A model generated the notes under the pieces. That model did no database searches. It saw only the letters and a program-made list of their open reading frames with translations, and was not told the DNA's origin. Positions 63,998-64,000 of a stretch of 64,000 bases of DNA are shown here, in pieces. Location of the stretch: positions 3,605,072 through 3,669,071 of the forward strand of contig NC_087067.1 of NCBI RefSeq assembly GCF_963678635.1, given 5' to 3'. A program made the translations under genes and the position numbers. The stretch's first letter is position 1. Each line of letters begins with the position of its first letter. The stretch comes from Symsagittifera roscoffensis. Taxonomy: Eukaryota; Xenacoelomorpha; Acoela; Convolutidae.

Positions 63998-64000
63998 GAA

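Larger units (their letters stand above)
47494..64000 (-). mobile_element. Cer1-like Ty3/gypsy retroelement with large SGNH polyprotein, partial
   Basis: On the minus strand, reading from the right edge: CCHC knuckle, aspartic protease, RT, RNase H, spacer, integrase and C-terminal extension. A ~390 bp gap follows, then a second coding unit led by a small ORF and a 1212-codon SGNH-domain protein and followed by five more ORFs. Gag and the 5' LTR lie beyond the window. That the second unit belongs to the same element rests on strand, position and shared mode of decay. Confidence 0.7.

Overview
The window is AT-rich, intron-poor DNA from an invertebrate, most likely a nematode. The main clues are TTTTCAG-type splice acceptors, a Cer1-like Ty3/gypsy pol, and a protein-primed polymerase-B Maverick/Polinton. 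The species cannot be fixed from sequence alone. Nearly everything is mobile DNA, much of it nested and decayed; the only clear host-type gene is an intronless PIN1-like prolyl isomerase.

Region 1 (1-20684) lies between near-perfect 147 bp inverted repeats whose outer ends are themselves hairpins. It holds, in order: degenerate ~0.9 kb tandem repeats, an orphan exon (3791-4062, minus), a hairpin-rich repeat block (4.27-5.78 kb), two ~175 bp satellite arrays (6.15-7.31 and 8.15-9.33 kb), the PIN1-like gene (9768-10244, minus), and a frameshifted reverse transcriptase relic (11.07-13.97 kb). Two long intact ORFs follow: an 888-residue glycoprotein that looks like a class III (chuvirus/mononegavirus-type) fusogen, and a 601-residue unknown protein joined to it by an ATGA stop/start overlap. 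These two ORFs are the best-preserved coding DNA in the first half.

Region 2 (20685-24310) is intergenic DNA with a decayed gag-like relic. Region 3 (24311-45940) is a Ty3/gypsy gag hit by a Maverick/Polinton. The insertion splits the gag zinc knuckle, gives a 6 bp target duplication CCCGAG, and has AG...CT termini with ~380 bp terminal inverted repeats. The gag-plus-left-terminus junction is tandemly triplicated (1807 bp units), and a second copy of the target carries only the two termini fused into a palindrome. The Maverick body keeps a broken polymerase B (catalytic DTD changed to DPN), zinc-finger and PC4-like small genes, and a 2.06 kb tandem duplication; four or more genes have CCAAT-box arrays upstream. 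No integrase, ATPase, protease or capsid gene was recognised.

Region 4 (47494-64000, minus strand, running off the right edge) is a Cer1-like retroelement: CCHC knuckle, DTG protease, RT (YVDD), RNase H, spacer, and integrase with a long C-terminal extension. After the integrase comes a second very long coding unit (56541 down to 47494). It starts with a small ORF and continues as a 1212-residue SGNH/GDSL-hydrolase protein and at least five further ORFs. Coding continuity across nearly every junction suggests one ancestral polyprotein of about 2,900 codons now split by single-base shifts and one TGA. Many frame breaks in regions 3 and 4 sit in homopolymers, so both decay and assembly error must be considered.
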